A stretch of 22,858 nucleotides of DNA, from IMG/VR virus record IMGVR_UViG_3300019776_000156, positions 1-22,858 of that record; one strand, written 5' to 3'. The position numbers and the translations under genes are program-made. Positions 1-8,353 of this stretch are shown piece by piece; position 1 is the stretch's first letter, and the number at the start of each line of letters is the position of its first letter. The notes beneath the pieces were generated by a model. That model searched no databases. It was given only the letters and a program-made list of their open reading frames with translations, and was not told the DNA's origin. This stretch comes from a virus.

Positions 1-143
1 GTAAACTTAATCTTGTTGTTTTCAAGGTGTACATTTATTTCACCTGCTAATTGGGCAAAATTCATTGAATAACAAGCGATGTCGCCCAAAGGTGATTTAA
101 CTGTATCAGCCGATTTTAAGGCTTCTTTTAAATTAGTCTGCAT
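1..143 (-). CDS. Partial hypothetical protein downstream of the holin (3' end outside the window)
   Basis: An ATG at 143-141 on the minus strand opens a frame that runs without a stop to the window edge, giving 47 complete codons that begin MQTNLKEALKSADTVKSPLG. It starts 10 bases after the holin stop codon, in the same direction and with the tight spacing seen throughout the block, so it is probably the next gene of the late operon. The visible part has no signal peptide or membrane segment and I do not recognise it. Endolysin genes often follow a holin, but nothing in these residues shows a lysin domain, so that remains a guess from position only. Confidence 0.55.
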   Translation of the reverse strand, partial: MQTNLKEALKSADTVKSPLGDIACYSMNFAQLAGEINVHLENNKIKF

Positions 144-153
144 GATTATTATT

Positions 154-558
154 TTAACGATTAAAAAAACGTGTTATTAAAACGCCCAGATTTACACCTG
201 TGATGCGTTTAATATTTTCCGAAATAGAATAAAGCTCCACCGTTGCTATTAAAAACGCTGCCATATACGTTATGTTGAATGGAAGCGAAAAAGTATTTCT
301 TGCACCCTCAAAAATAAGGATCCCACAAAAATAAACCACTATCTTTTCCATTGTCCGGTAAAGCCCTTTGCTATTTATATTTTGCTGCTCTTTCTTTGCT
401 GCCAGGATTCCCGTTGCCATGTCGGCAAAAACGACAAATACCGTAAAAATCAGGAATCCCTTTATTGGTATGAAAAAAGAAAAAATATATCCGCAACAAA
501 TCGCGTATGTTATTTTCTCCCATCCAAGGTGCAAAAAGTTGATTAAAGTTGTTTTCAT
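154..558 (-). CDS. Phage holin (toxin secretion/phage lysis holin family)
   Basis: A 134-residue membrane protein that should form pores in the inner membrane late in infection and allow lysis. The sequence shows a short N-terminal head, a long hydrophobic stretch at about residues 15-45 leading into FADMATGILAAKK, a polar linker with SKGLYRTMEK, two further hydrophobic segments at about 72-84 and 96-108, and ELYSISENIKRITG near the C-terminus. The D-x-x-TG plus ExxSIxEN arrangement and the length fit the small holin family 4 found in many Gram-positive and Bacteroidota phages. Its ATG overlaps the upstream stop codon by one base (TAATG), so it is translationally coupled to the 200-aa gene. 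No endolysin is visible before the window ends. Confidence 0.85.
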   Translation of the reverse strand: MKTTLINFLHLGWEKITYAICCGYIFSFFIPIKGFLIFTVFVVFADMATGILAAKKEQQNINSKGLYRTMEKIVVYFCGILIFEGARNTFSLPFNITYMAAFLIATVELYSISENIKRITGVNLGVLITRFFNR

Positions 559-1160
559 TATTCCTTTTTTATCAGCCTAACATCATTATCCACGGTGGCA
601 AATTTGCCATTAGCAAATTTGTACAAGTCATATTTTACACCGCTAAATGAAAATGAAACCTGGTTGGTAAAAGTCGAGAGTAACAGGTTGCTGCTTATTG
701 TGTACACCTTGCCGTTATCAGGATTAAAGATTAATCTTTTGTTAGCATTCAACTGTATTTCTCCCAGAATATTTTCTCCGTTAAAATTCAATGTCCAATC
801 GCCCAAAAAAGCCGTTGTGTCCCTAATTGCCGTTGAAGTATAGACAGGTCTCCCGTTTATTTGCTGGTGTAAATCATTAAAATATTTAATTTGTTTTTGA
901 CTTTTATTTTTAAAAATAAATGGATAAGCATATTCAGACATTTTACTGCTAATTCTTTCTGCGCCATCAACTGTATATAAAATAGCTTTTAAACTATCTC
1001 CAATAAATTTCTTGTCAATATTTACAGTAGAATCAGAATAAATAATTTGAGATATTATATAATAATTATCTCCTTGTTTTTGTAAATATACTGTATCGCT
1101 TACCACGTCTTGACTAAAGGAAAGGCAAGGAATTAAAATAAAAAACAATATCTTTTTCAT
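558..1160 (-). CDS. Secreted hypothetical protein of the fibre region
   Basis: A 200-residue protein with a clear Sec-type signal peptide: MKK, a hydrophobic core ILFFILIPCL, then SFSQ, with probable cleavage before Gln, as is common in Bacteroidota. The mature part is mostly beta-prone, with alternating hydrophobic residues and motifs such as DTVYLQKQG, GDWTLNFNGE and KRLIFNPDNGK, the last two suggesting a small beta-barrel. It starts two bases after the S74 fibre stop and its own stop overlaps the holin start. I do not recognise the family. Position and beta content suggest a fibre accessory or a secreted or surface protein made with the fibres. A phage virion protein would not be expected to need export, which is why this gene and its two upstream neighbours stand out. 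Confidence 0.7.
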   Translation of the reverse strand: MKKILFFILIPCLSFSQDVVSDTVYLQKQGDNYYIISQIIYSDSTVNIDKKFIGDSLKAILYTVDGAERISSKMSEYAYPFIFKNKSQKQIKYFNDLHQQINGRPVYTSTAIRDTTAFLGDWTLNFNGENILGEIQLNANKRLIFNPDNGKVYTISSNLLLSTFTNQVSFSFSGVKYDLYKFANGKFATVDNDVRLIKKE

Positions 1161-1162
1161 AT

Positions 1163-2587
1163 TTATTTGTTTTCAAGAATTAATAATCTTTGTTTTAAAG
1201 CTTCAATTTGTGCTTGTTGCTCTTGCATTGCTTTAACTAAAATAGGTATTAAATTACCGCTTTGCATTGATAATTGATTTTGATTTTCATCATTTACCAA
1301 TTTTATATTATCTGCCTCATTGTTTATATTTTGCACACCCAAAGCCTCTTGCGCAATAAAACCAATATCTTTATAACCAACTTTTCCATAATCTCTCATA
1401 TTCCATTGGAATTTTACTGGTCTTAATTTTAATATTAAATCTAATCCTGTATTTAAATTTTCAATATTTGTTTTATCTCTAAAATCAGATGGAGTTGAAA
1501 ATGTATTGTCGTAACAATAAGCATTTGTTACAGAGGAATTACCAAGCATAATAGAATTTGAACCCTGACCTTTTGCATCTTTACCAATTACTATTTCATT
1601 TGTAACTCCTGTGGTTGCTGATGGGGCAGCCAATTGACCAATGTATATACTATTATCAAATGACGTCACTTGACTTCCATTAACCGCATCAAAAATACCA
1701 GCATTTGAACCAATTCCAATATTTGAATTTCCTATTGTTAAAAATCTTAAAGCACCATCACCTATACCAAGATTAGTTTCTCCTGTTGTCATATTTTCTA
1801 AAGTTACAGTACCAACAGCTACATTTGATCCTCCAGTAGTTAATGAAGCTAAAGAATTTGCACCTAATCCAGTATTAAATGCACCAGTTGTTACTGATGA
1901 CATATTGTTATATCCAATACTTGTGTTAAAAACACCTTGATTAGTACTTGCACTTTGTGTTAAATTTTTTAAATTATTAAAACCTATTCCAACGCTGCCG
2001 TGCCTACTTGAGTTTGGATTTGAAACTGTTGTGGCATTGCTTAATACACCATTACCAATGGCTATATGGTATAAACCGTTTTGATTTTTATAATCTTTTG
2101 TAAAATAATAATTACCTGTACCAGCAGAATAAATATAAGCATTATTTGCACCTACTTTTATTGCATCTTCAATTCTTACAGTATCAGTAAATGTCTTAGC
2201 TCCACCTACACTTTGTGTCGTTGTTAAATCTACAAAATTTTGTGTTCCGCTTCCCGTTCCCCCATTTGCCACAGGTAATGTTCCCGTGACTTTTGTCGTT
2301 AAAGATAATTGCCCTTGCAAATTATTTAAGCTATCTACTAACCTTGTCCATTTTGGCGTTGTGGATACTCGATAATACCACATGGCTCGCGTTCCTGTGT
2401 CAAGTACAATGTACACCGATGTGTCAAGTTTATTAGTCAATAGGTTTGCCGTATCAGCCAATCGACCACGCCACACCAGCCCGTCTGCCGTCGTTTGTTC
2501 GCCCAGTGTAATCTTTTGGTTAGAATTCCCTTGATACTGTGCCAAAGCAAGGCAAGGGAAAAGGAGGAGGAAAAGGAGTTGTTTCAT
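1163..2587 (-). CDS. Tail fibre or surface adhesin with signal peptide, NTxxG beta-roll repeats and C-terminal S74 chaperone
   Basis: A 474-residue protein. I chose the ATG at 2587 because it begins a signal peptide (MKQLLFLLLFPCLALAQ) and lies 17 bases after the preceding stop; a longer frame to 2668 lacks these features. Next comes a module with TTADGLVWRG shared with the upstream fibre. Roughly residues 180-350 carry repeats of the type NTSIG, NTGLGANSL, NVAVG, NLGIGDGAL, NIGIGSNAG and IVIGKDA, resembling the YadA-head/left-handed beta-roll repeats of trimeric fibres. From about residue 367 to the end is an intramolecular chaperone (Peptidase_S74): SDFRDKTNI fits the self-cleavage site with Ser367 and Lys372, followed by RPVKFQW and IGFIAQE and ending in a coiled coil. 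S74 domains trimerise fibres and then cut themselves off. It could be a virion fibre or an exported adhesin. Confidence 0.85.
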   Translation of the reverse strand: MKQLLFLLLFPCLALAQYQGNSNQKITLGEQTTADGLVWRGRLADTANLLTNKLDTSVYIVLDTGTRAMWYYRVSTTPKWTRLVDSLNNLQGQLSLTTKVTGTLPVANGGTGSGTQNFVDLTTTQSVGGAKTFTDTVRIEDAIKVGANNAYIYSAGTGNYYFTKDYKNQNGLYHIAIGNGVLSNATTVSNPNSSRHGSVGIGFNNLKNLTQSASTNQGVFNTSIGYNNMSSVTTGAFNTGLGANSLASLTTGGSNVAVGTVTLENMTTGETNLGIGDGALRFLTIGNSNIGIGSNAGIFDAVNGSQVTSFDNSIYIGQLAAPSATTGVTNEIVIGKDAKGQGSNSIMLGNSSVTNAYCYDNTFSTPSDFRDKTNIENLNTGLDLILKLRPVKFQWNMRDYGKVGYKDIGFIAQEALGVQNINNEADNIKLVNDENQNQLSMQSGNLIPILVKAMQEQQAQIEALKQRLLILENK

Positions 2588-2604
2588 GTTTATGTTTTTG
2601 TTAT

Positions 2605-5600
2605 TTACAATGCGCTTCCTGTTGCAATAATGTACCAATTTGTGCCGTTGCTTTGCACGGTTATCCAACGCTTTGCAGCAATAGATGATTCAGCCGCACC
2701 GTCCATTCCTAATGGTCTTGCATTTGAATAAGAACCACTTGTATTTAAAACAATGCTTTGGGTTGACCTTAAATTTGTAATTGTAATAGTTCTTCCTGTT
2801 GTAAATACAGATGCGTTTGTTGGGTCAGGAAGTAATATGTACGCTGTTCCTGTTGAACAGTTATTAACATAATTTCCTGTACTTATTCCTATTAAATTTG
2901 GTGAGCCTGATGATCCGCAATTTGTTGAAACGGTTATTGGTTCTGTAAAATATTCACCTGTACTAACTCTTTTATCAGAAGATAAGCCATAAGATTCAAA
3001 TCTTAATTGATTATTTACCGTATTCCTAAAAATAGGTGAATTAACTATAAATGTTGATGAAGAAAATAATGGTAAGTAGTCAGATGTTCCATTTGCAGAT
3101 GCGTTGCCAGTACCAACATTTAAATTACCTGTACCAAGCAAAGTTGTGCCATTTACTGTTTTTATATTAACCGTGGATATTAAAGTATTTTGTTTTTCTG
3201 CAAATCTTGAAGTAAGATTTAAAGAAGTTGTATCAGCATCTCGAAAGTAAGGAGTAAGCATTGAAGTTGTATCTGCACTCGTTAAAACATTGTTTCCAGC
3301 TTCGGTGATGTTGCCTGTAACGGTTAAGTCTTTATGAATGGTTGTATTTCCAGTTTGTCTTACGATTGATATTGCCAATTCGTCTCCGCTTGGGTCGGCA
3401 GAAAAAGAATCACGCATTATAAATTCTAATCTGTCGCTTGGTGAATTGTATTGAATCTTTGCACCAAATTGAACGTCGTTTTCATTCCGTGCGTTTGATT
3501 CATAAAATAAAATTCTCGGTATATTATTTGACGAAGCATCAAGCATTATATTTTTACCTTGACCCAATGTTAATGATGCAAAAGGTGTGGTATTAATCCC
3601 AATGTTATTACTTGATTGTTGAACAACTGAATTTCCTAAAGTTGAAGACCCTGTAAATAAAGGCAAAGTATTTGTTGTTCCCGTGCCAGTGACTGGGTTG
3701 GTTAATGTGTTTTGCTTACCATTCAACGCCGTTTGTGTTGCCGTTGATACGGGCTTATTAGCATCCGAAGTATTATCCACATTTCCTAATCCCACCATGC
3801 TTTTAGTTATTCCCGAAACCGTACCCGTGAACGTGGGATTTGCCAACGGCGCAACCGTGGTGAAATCAACCGCCACCGTGCCCGTGGATGTAATTGTTCC
3901 ACCTGTTAACCCAGTACTTGCAACTATTTGCGTCACCCCTTGCAAGTCGGTAAACGTTGGCGCAAATGTACCTCCGTCATATTGAGTTAAAGTCAATGTC
4001 TTTGTCGTTGTTCCTGAAAACTCAGCATTGTTTATTTTGTCATTGAATGCGACGTTCCAATTGCTTGAATTATTTGCAATGCTTGAAGCCCACGCGCTAC
4101 CCGTGGATACCGCTATTCCTGCCTCAGGGTAAACGGGATTAGGAAAAACGCCAGTACCCACCGAACCAATGCCCGAAACCGTAACAACCGTGTAATTAGC
4201 CCCTGATTTGAATGAGTTGGAAACAATGGTAATTTTATTAGTATCTGTTAAATTGTATTGAGTATTTATAAGAAGCTGACCATTCCTAAACACCAAAATA
4301 AAAGACTTAGATTGGATGGGAAATTTTGATGTTACCGTCCAAGTTAAAACGCTTGTTGTAGCTGGTGCATATTCCTGTTTTAAAATCTTTATGGTATCAT
4401 TCCCGATGGCAACGTCAACAATCGAATCACGAATGCGTGAAAAAACAACGGCTGAATCAAGTAACAAAGTACCCGTTGAACTAATTGTACCACCTGTTAA
4501 TCCATAGCCAGTGGCAACACTTGTAACCGTGCCCGTGCCCTTTGCATTTATTCTGTTGGAAATGGAAGCCGTGTCAGTTGCATTTAATTTAAGGTTAATC
4601 CGATTTGACAATGAAGACGTATCGGTTGAATTTAACTTTGTATTTATTCTGTTAGATAATGAAACCGTATCAACTCCAACCAATGTTCCGACGCTTATAT
4701 TTCCTGATCCTAATAAGTTATTTGAATTTACCGTCTTGATATTTGTTCCTGATACTAAGGTATTTTGCTTTGTTGCAAATCTTGATGTAAGGTTTAATAA
4801 AGACGTATCAGTCAACTCCATTAAAACCGAAAGGTCAGCCGAAACCGTGCCCGTGGTTGTTATTGGGTCAGGTGAAACAAGAATGCCCGTACCTCCTGAA
4901 ATAGAAGTTAAACTTCCCGATCCTCCACCACTTCCTGCACCACCACCACGCGGAAAAATAATCGTGTAATTATCATTTACTTTAAATGATGAAGCTGCAA
5001 TAATTATTGTTGTTTTATTTGGAATGGTATATTGCGAAGGCAAAAGTATTTGTCCATTACGATATACTTGAACAACGTTAACTCCCCCAGGAATCAAAGT
5101 GTCAGTTTGTGTCCATGTCAAAGTTGAAGACGTTACTCCCGTTGTATAATCCTGTCTTGCATATAACCTTCCAGTTGTGTCCGCGTAGGCTTTTGTGGCA
5201 TAGTTTGAAAGCATGGAAGCCGTGTCACTTACCAAAAGGGCTGCTGTTGTATCGCGCCAAAGTTTTTCATTTAATTTATAATACAAAGAAGCCCTGTCAA
5301 CTGGATTAATTATTCGAGTGTCGTGTAGCTCGTTCATTTCCAATCCATTTCTTATCTTAACGAACAATTCCCCCGAACCGTTATTGCTTTTTACACATAC
5401 GCCAATATATACGCTGTGCTGTGGTGCTTGAGGCTTTGTTGAAGTCAATGCCCCTGGCACCGTTGGCGATAAATAAACAGCTGAATCCTCAACTAAAGCA
5501 CTTGTATTTATATTTGTAATTAAACCTTCTGTAATTACATAACCGCTTTGATTATTGTCAATGGATTCTGCAACGATTCCAAAAGTATTAGCCGATGTTG

Positions 5601-6249
5601 GGTCACTTGTCGCTAAGGCTTTTGCAACTGTTATTCGATTTCCCTGACTGCCTGATAAATAAACAGCGTCGCCTTTATTAAGCGTTGCGCCTGTTCGATT
5701 ATTCACCCGTTGGTGTAATTGTTGTCCAATAACATTAGTAACGTTACCACCTTTTAACCCTTGTATTAAACTTCCCTGTGTATCATTGTATTCCACTTCG
5801 CCCACGCCCACCGTGCCATTTTTTGCCGTGTTAAAGGTAATGGAATCAAAAGGCATGGTTAAACCTTGCGCACCTCCTACCAAATTCCAAACGTTGGATG
5901 TAAAATCAAAGGAGTACATTTTTAAATTTACCGTATCAAGAATGACCCATGCGTTTTGATTGTTGACCGGTTGAATGGAAGCCGTATCTGAAATTGAACC
6001 ACGCCAAACCAGCCCGTCGGCTGTAGTCTGGAAACCAAGCCGTTGTTTGTTGCCAGTGTTTGGGAATTGGGCGAAAAGGCTGAGGGAAAGGAATAAAAAA
6101 AGAATTGAAGGCAATGTTTTTTTGCCTCCAATCTTTCGAATCAAATTGCTCCCTACTTTGAAAAAAAGTTCTTGAATCAAAACCTCTCCGATTTTTCCTA
6201 ATGCCTTTAAAAACTTACGTTCTTTTTTTGGCTTTATTATTTCACTCAT
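2605..6249 (-). CDS. Large modular tail fibre protein with internal repeats and signal-anchor-like N-terminus
   Basis: A 1214-residue protein, the longest in the window. Residues 1-44 are basic and amphipathic, and 46-61 form a hydrophobic segment ending SLSLFAQ. Residues 71-83 carry the TTADGLVWRG module also present in the next gene. Residues 179-300 look like the phage-fibre beta domain with NRTGATLNKGDAVYLSG and NTFGIVAESI. Two copies of a module with YRNGQ/FRNGQ and DNYTI/ANYTV lie at about 371-435 and 629-692. RFATKQNTL...NIKTVN...LLG-GN occurs at 490-520 and again at 1015-1047. Three SLSNRINxKLN-like units lie at 530-570, and LGNVDNTSDANKPVS at 821-835 is typical of tail fibres. Low-complexity Thr/Ser/Gly/Asn composition fits a trimeric receptor-binding fibre. 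The start overlaps the connector stop as ATGA. Confidence 0.85.
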   Translation of the reverse strand: MSEIIKPKKERKFLKALGKIGEVLIQELFFKVGSNLIRKIGGKKTLPSILFLFLSLSLFAQFPNTGNKQRLGFQTTADGLVWRGSISDTASIQPVNNQNAWVILDTVNLKMYSFDFTSNVWNLVGGAQGLTMPFDSITFNTAKNGTVGVGEVEYNDTQGSLIQGLKGGNVTNVIGQQLHQRVNNRTGATLNKGDAVYLSGSQGNRITVAKALATSDPTSANTFGIVAESIDNNQSGYVITEGLITNINTSALVEDSAVYLSPTVPGALTSTKPQAPQHSVYIGVCVKSNNGSGELFVKIRNGLEMNELHDTRIINPVDRASLYYKLNEKLWRDTTAALLVSDTASMLSNYATKAYADTTGRLYARQDYTTGVTSSTLTWTQTDTLIPGGVNVVQVYRNGQILLPSQYTIPNKTTIIIAASSFKVNDNYTIIFPRGGGAGSGGGSGSLTSISGGTGILVSPDPITTTGTVSADLSVLMELTDTSLLNLTSRFATKQNTLVSGTNIKTVNSNNLLGSGNISVGTLVGVDTVSLSNRINTKLNSTDTSSLSNRINLKLNATDTASISNRINAKGTGTVTSVATGYGLTGGTISSTGTLLLDSAVVFSRIRDSIVDVAIGNDTIKILKQEYAPATTSVLTWTVTSKFPIQSKSFILVFRNGQLLINTQYNLTDTNKITIVSNSFKSGANYTVVTVSGIGSVGTGVFPNPVYPEAGIAVSTGSAWASSIANNSSNWNVAFNDKINNAEFSGTTTKTLTLTQYDGGTFAPTFTDLQGVTQIVASTGLTGGTITSTGTVAVDFTTVAPLANPTFTGTVSGITKSMVGLGNVDNTSDANKPVSTATQTALNGKQNTLTNPVTGTGTTNTLPLFTGSSTLGNSVVQQSSNNIGINTTPFASLTLGQGKNIMLDASSNNIPRILFYESNARNENDVQFGAKIQYNSPSDRLEFIMRDSFSADPSGDELAISIVRQTGNTTIHKDLTVTGNITEAGNNVLTSADTTSMLTPYFRDADTTSLNLTSRFAEKQNTLISTVNIKTVNGTTLLGTGNLNVGTGNASANGTSDYLPLFSSSTFIVNSPIFRNTVNNQLRFESYGLSSDKRVSTGEYFTEPITVSTNCGSSGSPNLIGISTGNYVNNCSTGTAYILLPDPTNASVFTTGRTITITNLRSTQSIVLNTSGSYSNARPLGMDGAAESSIAAKRWITVQSNGTNWYIIATGSAL

Positions 6250-6785
6250 AGTACTATCCCCATCGTGTTATAAATATCAAATATTTCTTCATCCTCATTA
6301 CAAGTTGCCTCAGGACAACCAATGGCGCTGGGAATAAATCCAAGTAAATTACTTGCGCAAGTACACAAATAATCCTTAATCCTTTTCTTCTTCACCCCAA
6401 GCCTTTGAAGCATCGTGTCTTGATAAAATTTCAAGCCGTCAACCCCCACGTTTTGCCCATACTCGTTATCTAATGTATAAAGTCCATTTGTACCAAGTTG
6501 CATCACCATGTACGGAGCTGCTTCGTAAAGAACGGCGTTGGCGCAAAAGGATTTTAAATGATCATTCCATAACGCCTGATAAGCCGTTGACGTGAATGCT
6601 GTTGAACTTCCTTTGTCCGAAACAAGGGCATCGTAAAAAGATACGCCAATCGCTGGGACAATCCATTGAAATTCAGCATCCTGAATATGAGGGCTTATAA
6701 GGCTTTTATCAATCCTTATATCCGCTGGCGTTGGTCTTGCAACTCCGCCGCTTATAACCTCAGACGGTTGTATTAATTGTGCCAT
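6246..6785 (-). CDS. Putative head-tail connector / head completion protein
   Basis: A 179-residue protein that overlaps the end of the portal gene by 26 bases. It contains HIQDAEFQWIVPAIGVSFYDAL near residues 33-54, then ALWNDHLKSFCANAVLYEAAPYMV, the mainly helical pattern seen in small proteins that dock under the portal in Bacteroidota phages. This pattern and its place next to the portal are the basis of the call. Residues about 140-165 carry four cysteines (CTCASN, then GCPEATC), an unusual C-terminal cluster that could bind metal or form disulphides. It has no signal peptide. Alternatives are a neck or tail-completion protein. Confidence 0.5.
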   Translation of the reverse strand: MAQLIQPSEVISGGVARPTPADIRIDKSLISPHIQDAEFQWIVPAIGVSFYDALVSDKGSSTAFTSTAYQALWNDHLKSFCANAVLYEAAPYMVMQLGTNGLYTLDNEYGQNVGVDGLKFYQDTMLQRLGVKKKRIKDYLCTCASNLLGFIPSAIGCPEATCNEDEEIFDIYNTMGIVL

Positions 6786-8169
6786 TTGTATCGATTGGTG
6801 AATAACCTAATATTTCCCTCTTTTCATCTTGCGTCAAATTATCCTCAACCTTTATTTCACCCATGAAAGACACGGGCAAAGTATTTGATATTGAGAATTG
6901 AACGTCTTTAAATGCTGGGTTGTATTGCCCAATTTCGGCTAAATAAGGATTTATAATTTTAGATAACATCAAGTTTTGGCGCGGTTTAATCACCGTACTT
7001 TGCAAGTATTCCATTTCTTGTCTTATCTGTTGATTGCTTCCAAGTTGCCCCGCCGTTGCGAAGCCTGCAAGTGACTTGCTCCACCTGTTTGCCACGACAA
7101 TCGCTGAGGCTGCCAAGTTTTGCAAGTTTAAAAATTCGCCCTCGCTTTCTTTTGACGTGGGAATCCAATTTGCTTTTAATTTTTCGTCCCTTAAAACTTG
7201 AACAAATAACTTATGATTATTACCCATTCCAGTGAACTTGCTTTCAATTCCTTCGACAAGTTTCTTTGCCTGATCGGGAGTAATTGAGCCAAAGAATTGC
7301 ATCACCCCCGAAGGCATGAAACCATTTTCGAACTTACTTGTATTAAACCGCTGAATCCTATATTCAATTTCAGCCCACATCTTCGCCCCTATCCATTCTG
7401 GTAAGCCAAAGTAAAAATACCCTGCCGCGTATTGCTTCACATGAATTACGCTTCTTTGCGTTCCGTCTTCAAATTTCTTAAAGTCTGGGTAAATTGGTAC
7501 TTCCCTAAATCCTTCGCTCTCGTAAAACACGCCGTCGGTAGTGAGTGGCACCTCTTCCCAATTATCGTAAATGCCAACCGATTTTATAATCTGGTCGGCT
7601 TCCGCTTTCCTTATACCGACGTTATAAACGGGTACATGGTAAATATAAGTGAATGGTTCTAAGCCTACTTTGCCCTTAACAATTTCGCAAAAGCTATTCC
7701 CAAAAGCATCATAGTCAAAAGCAAGTTGAGCCAAAACCTCCTGCAGATTTTGACCGTGTAAATTAACCTGTGAAATAACATCTTCTATTTCGCTTAAAGA
7801 ATCGTCGGTGATAACCTCACCCTTCATTGACGTGGTAAGCAATGTATTTGCTTTGCCCTTCATGGGAATGAAGCCGTCACCGACAACCATATTTGTTTTA
7901 TCTTCGATTATCCTTCGTAACGTCGGCGAATTATTTACAATAGCTATAAGGCTCTTTAAAAAGTCATCCTTTTGTGTAAAGAACCGCACCCATTTTGCCC
8001 CCGTGAAATCAAGCCTCTCCCGTGACGGCTCATTAAAAATGTCCTCCTTTACAAGCATTGTATTGGAGGTATCTAAGGTAACCGAAGCAAGTAAAGGGCT
8101 TTGATTCCGTTTACTTACTCGATTGTTCCTGTTCGGGACTGCCTGTATTTTCTTTAATTGTTGGCTCAT
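6760..8169 (-). CDS. Phage portal protein
   Basis: A 469-residue protein from the ATG at 8169 (MSQQLKKIQAVPN). A TTG-started frame reaches 8208, but I prefer the ATG because GAG lies at a suitable distance upstream and the overlap with the preceding gene is smaller. The portal forms the ring at one capsid vertex through which DNA enters and leaves. Portal-like features are NSPTLRRIIEDKTNMVVGDG at about 80-99 (the membrane-free helical entry region), FDYDAFGNSFCEI at 151-163 matching the usual '(Y/L)GNaxxEi' pattern, YHVPVYNVGIRK shortly after, then an aromatic-rich segment with IYPDFKKF and YFYFGLPEW, and a helical C-terminal half with RQNLMLSKIINPYL. It lies downstream of the capsid gene, opposite to the usual terminase-portal-protease-capsid order. 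Confidence 0.85.
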   Translation of the reverse strand: MSQQLKKIQAVPNRNNRVSKRNQSPLLASVTLDTSNTMLVKEDIFNEPSRERLDFTGAKWVRFFTQKDDFLKSLIAIVNNSPTLRRIIEDKTNMVVGDGFIPMKGKANTLLTTSMKGEVITDDSLSEIEDVISQVNLHGQNLQEVLAQLAFDYDAFGNSFCEIVKGKVGLEPFTYIYHVPVYNVGIRKAEADQIIKSVGIYDNWEEVPLTTDGVFYESEGFREVPIYPDFKKFEDGTQRSVIHVKQYAAGYFYFGLPEWIGAKMWAEIEYRIQRFNTSKFENGFMPSGVMQFFGSITPDQAKKLVEGIESKFTGMGNNHKLFVQVLRDEKLKANWIPTSKESEGEFLNLQNLAASAIVVANRWSKSLAGFATAGQLGSNQQIRQEMEYLQSTVIKPRQNLMLSKIINPYLAEIGQYNPAFKDVQFSISNTLPVSFMGEIKVEDNLTQDEKREILGYSPIDTNGTINTTV

Positions 8170-8347
8170 AGCTTTTTTTCTCAGGGGTATAAATGACGTG
8201 TTGCCCAACGGTCTGAGGGCTTGATTGATACCAAGCCCTCAATTCGTTTTGTGAAAGTTCGCCGATAGTTTTTCGAATAATGCCAGCTTTGCCCGAAAGG
8301 TCAGCCCCAACGTAAAGCATTTGCCTACTTTTTTCTCTAACTATCAT
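8111..8347 (-). CDS. Small hypothetical protein between the tail-tube-like gene and the portal
   Basis: A 78-residue protein starting at an ATG six bases after the preceding stop. It begins MIVREKSRQMLYVGADLSGK and has a polar Glu/Lys/Ser-rich tail, with a short helical region (IGELSQNELRAWY) in the middle. Its 3' part overlaps the portal gene by 59 bases in another frame. I do not recognise it. Length, position in the head module and a disordered tail would fit a small head or neck accessory protein, but there is no direct evidence of function. Confidence 0.55.
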   Translation of the reverse strand: MIVREKSRQMLYVGADLSGKAGIIRKTIGELSQNELRAWYQSSPQTVGQHVIYTPEKKSYEPTIKENTGSPEQEQSSK

Positions 8348-8353
8348 ACTTTA

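Noticed and set aside
2588-2668. Longer N-terminus for the S74 fibre from a start at 2668
   Set aside because: It would overlap the upstream fibre gene and bury the signal peptide; the ATG at 2587 fits better.
4511-4969. 152-residue open frame on the plus strand inside the fibre gene
   Set aside because: It is antisense to a repetitive Thr/Ser/Val-rich stretch of the fibre, and the translation is low-complexity V/P/L. The fibre frame explains the coding signal.
6120-6130. Seven-A run in the 1214-aa fibre as a second frameshift site
   Set aside because: In the reading frame it reads C AAA AAA and does not fit X XXY YYZ, and neither alternative frame leads to a plausible product.
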